The translations under genes were made by a program, and so were the position numbers. The notes under the pieces were generated by a model. That model was not told the DNA's origin. It saw only the letters and a list, made by a program, of their open reading frames with translations, and searched no databases. Below are positions 62,901 to 64,000 of a stretch of DNA of 64,000 bases, one piece after another. Position 1 is the stretch's first letter. Every line of letters starts with the position of its first letter. This stretch comes from M3007 sp044347755 (GTDB taxonomy: Bacteria > Bacteroidota > Bacteroidia > Chitinophagales > Saprospiraceae): assembly GCA_044347755.1 (NCBI GenBank), contig JBIKUE010000010.1:9216-73215 (forward strand), written 5' to 3'.

Positions 62901-63069
62901 TTCATTTTTCAAAGGCGGACTGGAATTCTACTTCCCGATTTACAGTTCGAAGACCCTTCAGGATGCCTATCAGGAAGCTTCCGGCGCCAATTATGCTAAA
63001 ATGATTAGCTGGAGTATGCGGTTGAATTTCCAGGAGCCGGTGAAATTGATAGAGAAGCTAAGTAGATAA
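59962..63069 (+). CDS. M1-family metallopeptidase with C-terminal barrel-like domain
   Basis: A 1035-residue secreted protein. The signal peptide covers about 1-20 (ending NAQS). The M1 part (about 20-540) has GGGMEYP, the zinc site H377-E-V-G-H381 and E400, all correctly spaced. From about residue 640 the sequence changes character to alternating aromatic/polar strands with Gly and turn-rich loops (LAIIPWVGWNNTDKTMLGLM, GAGNLRYQFFPGG, VAVSLGYKSFHTDE) resembling an outer-membrane barrel to the end. This would place the peptidase on the outer membrane. It shares the WYPK...GWHA segment with the shorter M1 protein at 41490. No type IX sorting domain is present. Confidence 0.85.
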   Translation: MKLIHLTLCLCLWYSTLGNAQSTNGYFQQKVDYVIQATLHDTTHTLDGAIKFTYQNNSPDALQEIWVHLWGNAYQNRKTAFCRQQLKGGDREFYFAKPEDRGGFSGLNFRVNGQQVSWKIAPQNPDIAVLTLEKPLETGQKVTVSTPFTLKIPASFSRLGHVETSYQMTQWYPKPAVYDHKGWHAMPYLNMGEFYSEFGSFDVTLALPENYVVGATGLLQTGSEILFLQKKEAETRAILSKNEPHKAAEYPPSSKRMKTIRFTADLVHDFAWFADKRFMVLKDTAHLASGKSVDCWAMFPMSKESKTGKGQSKYWEKGAFYVRRAVEFYSEHVGEYPYPQATAVHSALSAGGGMEYPMITVIGDSDSAQDLDDVITHEVGHNWFYGILASNERDHPYMDEGFNTYYESRYMKKYYGKFGPANLPKVLLDESKQGSLMETGYLLLAREHKDTPPDSHSDSFSSLAYGLQVYMKTALVLDWLEKSVGTEKFDAAMKEYYRNWQFSHPYPEDIKASFKQNGINADWFFQSMQTRDQLDLKISSVKSAKSQTDGNFGLGAKQANGYHLYIKNNGSLDAPFPVTALQDGKPVSTRWFTQGDIERSSGIFFQTDSADAFEIDYERVTLDVNRKNNFRKTGGIFPGMRPLEYRLFAPVQNTRKNTLAIIPWVGWNNTDKTMLGLMIYNPPIPSRKFQYYLLPGYGIGTGQWVGAGNLRYQFFPGGLFPKVAVSLGYKSFHTDERQDGDITDRFTRWMPQVRAQLRSSKPAFEHALVFRTMLLERDYPRIFGGERSATQHNTIYELRYEGEQWKAPHPFKYQLALETQEYTDPFDRNDQYVRLAAEWQQKFFYQEKRKITLRVFAGAFLQNSRSDFYPNEYSLTLAPQGVNDYRFDQLYLARTGADNLLGRQVSQSDGGFKGPISSILPGQTGLSNQYMVTLNLMADLPFKLPLQLPLKPYFDLGYFKDGTPNTDPGEPLVWSGGLALSFFKGGLEFYFPIYSSKTLQDAYQEASGANYAKMISWSMRLNFQEPVKLIEKLSR

Positions 63070-63070
63070 T

Positions 63071-63119
63071 GTACCATCGGGTTTAGCCGCTGGTGTTTGG
63101 CGGCTAAACCCGATGGTAC
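63071..63119. repeat. 20-bp perfect inverted repeat after the large M1 gene
   Basis: Arms 63071-63090 and 63100-63119 (the latter starting GCGGCTAAACCCGATGG) enclose a 9-base loop. There is no T run. The 13-mer GCGGCTAAACCCG also occurs in the nuoH-nuoI gap. Confidence 0.8.
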
Positions 63120-63155
63120 GAGCGAAGATGGTGCACCACCCACGCTGCGTTGTCA

Positions 63156-63236
63156 TCCCCCCTTCAAAGGGGGAAAGGCGCTGGGCTGGGGAATGGTGGG
63201 GATGCACCGTTCATCGTTCATCGTTCATCGTTCATC
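63156..63236. repeat. Short palindrome and GTTCATC tandem repeat
   Basis: CCCCCTTCAAAGGGGG forms a short hairpin near 63158-63174. Downstream, four perfect units of GTTCATC run from 63209 to 63236. The region lies between the M1 gene and the convergent mvaD, whose stop is at 63245. Confidence 0.7.
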
Positions 63237-63244
63237 ATCCATCC

Positions 63245-64000
63245 TCACATCTCCTCCGGCCCCTCTCCTACCCAGTCTTGCTGGACGTAGCCGTCTTCGC
63301 AGTGTTCGGAAAGGTGATCGTCGATGAATTTGCGCACGTCGGTGATGATTTCGCCGGGGTACAATAGGTGTACATTGGGGCCGGCATCCAGGGTGAAATA
63401 GACCGGATTGCCGGTATCGGCCCGGTATTGGCGCACTTTTTCGATAATGGCTAAAGAAGCGGGACGCATAAGGGTGTAGGACGGGTTGCTACACATCATG
63501 AGGGCGTGCAGGGTAAGTGCTTCGTCTTCTACGATTTTACCGAAGGTGGGCAAATCACCTGCTTTCATGGCTTCCAGGAGTGTGCCCATGCGTGCATTTG
63601 CCTGTGCATAGCGAGGCTCCGCGTAAGGATTACCTTCCATGAGGGCATGCCCCGCCCTGCTGCTGACGGATTTTTCTTCACGGCTAACGATCAGAATATC
63701 ATCATGAAAGTCCTTGAACATGGGATGGATCAATTCGCCCACCGGCACGGCGTATTCATCACTGCTGCCGGGAACAAACGGTGTGGCGCCCCAGACTGCG
63801 GCATGCGGGAAAACACTTCTGCAGGCCGAGCCGCTGCCGAGGCGTGACAACACCGATGCTTTTTGATCAAAATCATTGCCATCTTGTAAAGTGCCAAACA
63901 GTCGATCCTCCAGCGAACACAAACACAATGCAAGCGCACTCATAGCAGAGGCAGAAGAAGCTATACCAGCCGAATGCGGGAAGGAATTACCGCTACGTAC
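63245..64000 (-). CDS. mvaD: Diphosphomevalonate decarboxylase, C-terminal part (5' end outside window)
   Basis: The frame is open to the right edge, so this is the last 251 residues. The enzyme makes isopentenyl diphosphate from mevalonate diphosphate with ATP. The start of the visible part is SGNSFPHSAGIASSASAMSA, the GHMP-kinase glycine-rich loop of this family. LGSGSACRSVFPHAAVWG, SSRAGHALME and YFTLDAGPNVHLLYP follow, all diagnostic. It indicates a mevalonate route to isoprenoids, as is usual in this part of Bacteroidota. Confidence 0.95.
   Translation of the reverse strand, partial: VRSGNSFPHSAGIASSASAMSALALCLCSLEDRLFGTLQDGNDFDQKASVLSRLGSGSACRSVFPHAAVWGATPFVPGSSDEYAVPVGELIHPMFKDFHDDILIVSREEKSVSSRAGHALMEGNPYAEPRYAQANARMGTLLEAMKAGDLPTFGKIVEDEALTLHALMMCSNPSYTLMRPASLAIIEKVRQYRADTGNPVYFTLDAGPNVHLLYPGEIITDVRKFIDDHLSEHCEDGYVQQDWVGEGPEEM

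Overview
The window looks like a chromosome segment of an aerobic, outer-membrane-bearing Bacteroidota bacterium, most likely a Saprospiria-type relative. This rests on three things: promoters of the Bacteroidota form (TAnnTTTG, sometimes with TTG 19-21 bases upstream); secreted proteins ending in the type IX secretion type-B sorting domain (the 'gliding motility-associated C-terminal domain'); and many families largely confined to this phylum (DUF1573, DUF4296, DUF6427-like, DUF6580, DUF4153, a TonB-dependent receptor, a short NuoG). The species assignment is inference. Coding density is high, and no stretch over 300 bases lacks a gene.

Layout. 1-5 kb: the end of a TonB-dependent receptor, trmD, a zinc-ribbon protein, tRNA-His, a DUF1573 lipoprotein and aroK. 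4.9-10.2 kb (minus strand): a likely operon of an MsbA-type ABC exporter, an acyl-CoA thioesterase, a family 2 glycosyltransferase and recQ. 10.3-13.4 kb: a small membrane protein and two SGNH hydrolases. 13.4-16.1 kb (minus): DUF6427-like, purQ, miaA. 16.2-17.8 kb: an orphan OmpR-type response regulator, a SixA-type phosphatase and a DUF4296 lipoprotein. 17.8-22.3 kb: sucC, an FtsE-type ATPase, an OmpA protein, a membrane/coiled-coil/helix-hairpin-helix protein and a CBM9-like protein.

22.5-38.3 kb is the respiratory complex I (nuo) locus in the order A-B-C-D-E, SH3 lipoprotein, two DUF2750 paralogues, F-G, esterase, H-I-J-K-L-M, S4 protein, N. NuoG is short and lacks the molybdopterin-like domain. 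Five non-nuo genes of four types sit inside the run.

38.3-64 kb: an SH3 lipoprotein flanked by two long inverted repeats, hemH, a DUF6580 membrane protein, an M1 peptidase, rel/spoT, fahA, a YoaK-type membrane protein, a stand-alone E2-type acyltransferase, a UbiA-type prenyltransferase, fabH, a DUF2007 protein and an alpha/beta hydrolase. These are followed by three type-B sorting domain proteins, a DUF4153 membrane protein, a 1035-residue M1 peptidase with a barrel-like C-terminal half, and the 3' part of mvaD at the edge.

I found no CRISPR array, prophage, transposase gene or recognisable defence island. The strongest unexplained structure is non-coding: a 172-base near-palindromic element at 55821-55992, flanked by an 8-base direct repeat, which has the form of a MITE (a small non-autonomous mobile element). 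Other notable points are start codons lying exactly 4 bases after a -7 box (predicted leaderless mRNAs), several intergenic inverted-repeat families, and a NuoG whose last cluster ligands appear rearranged.
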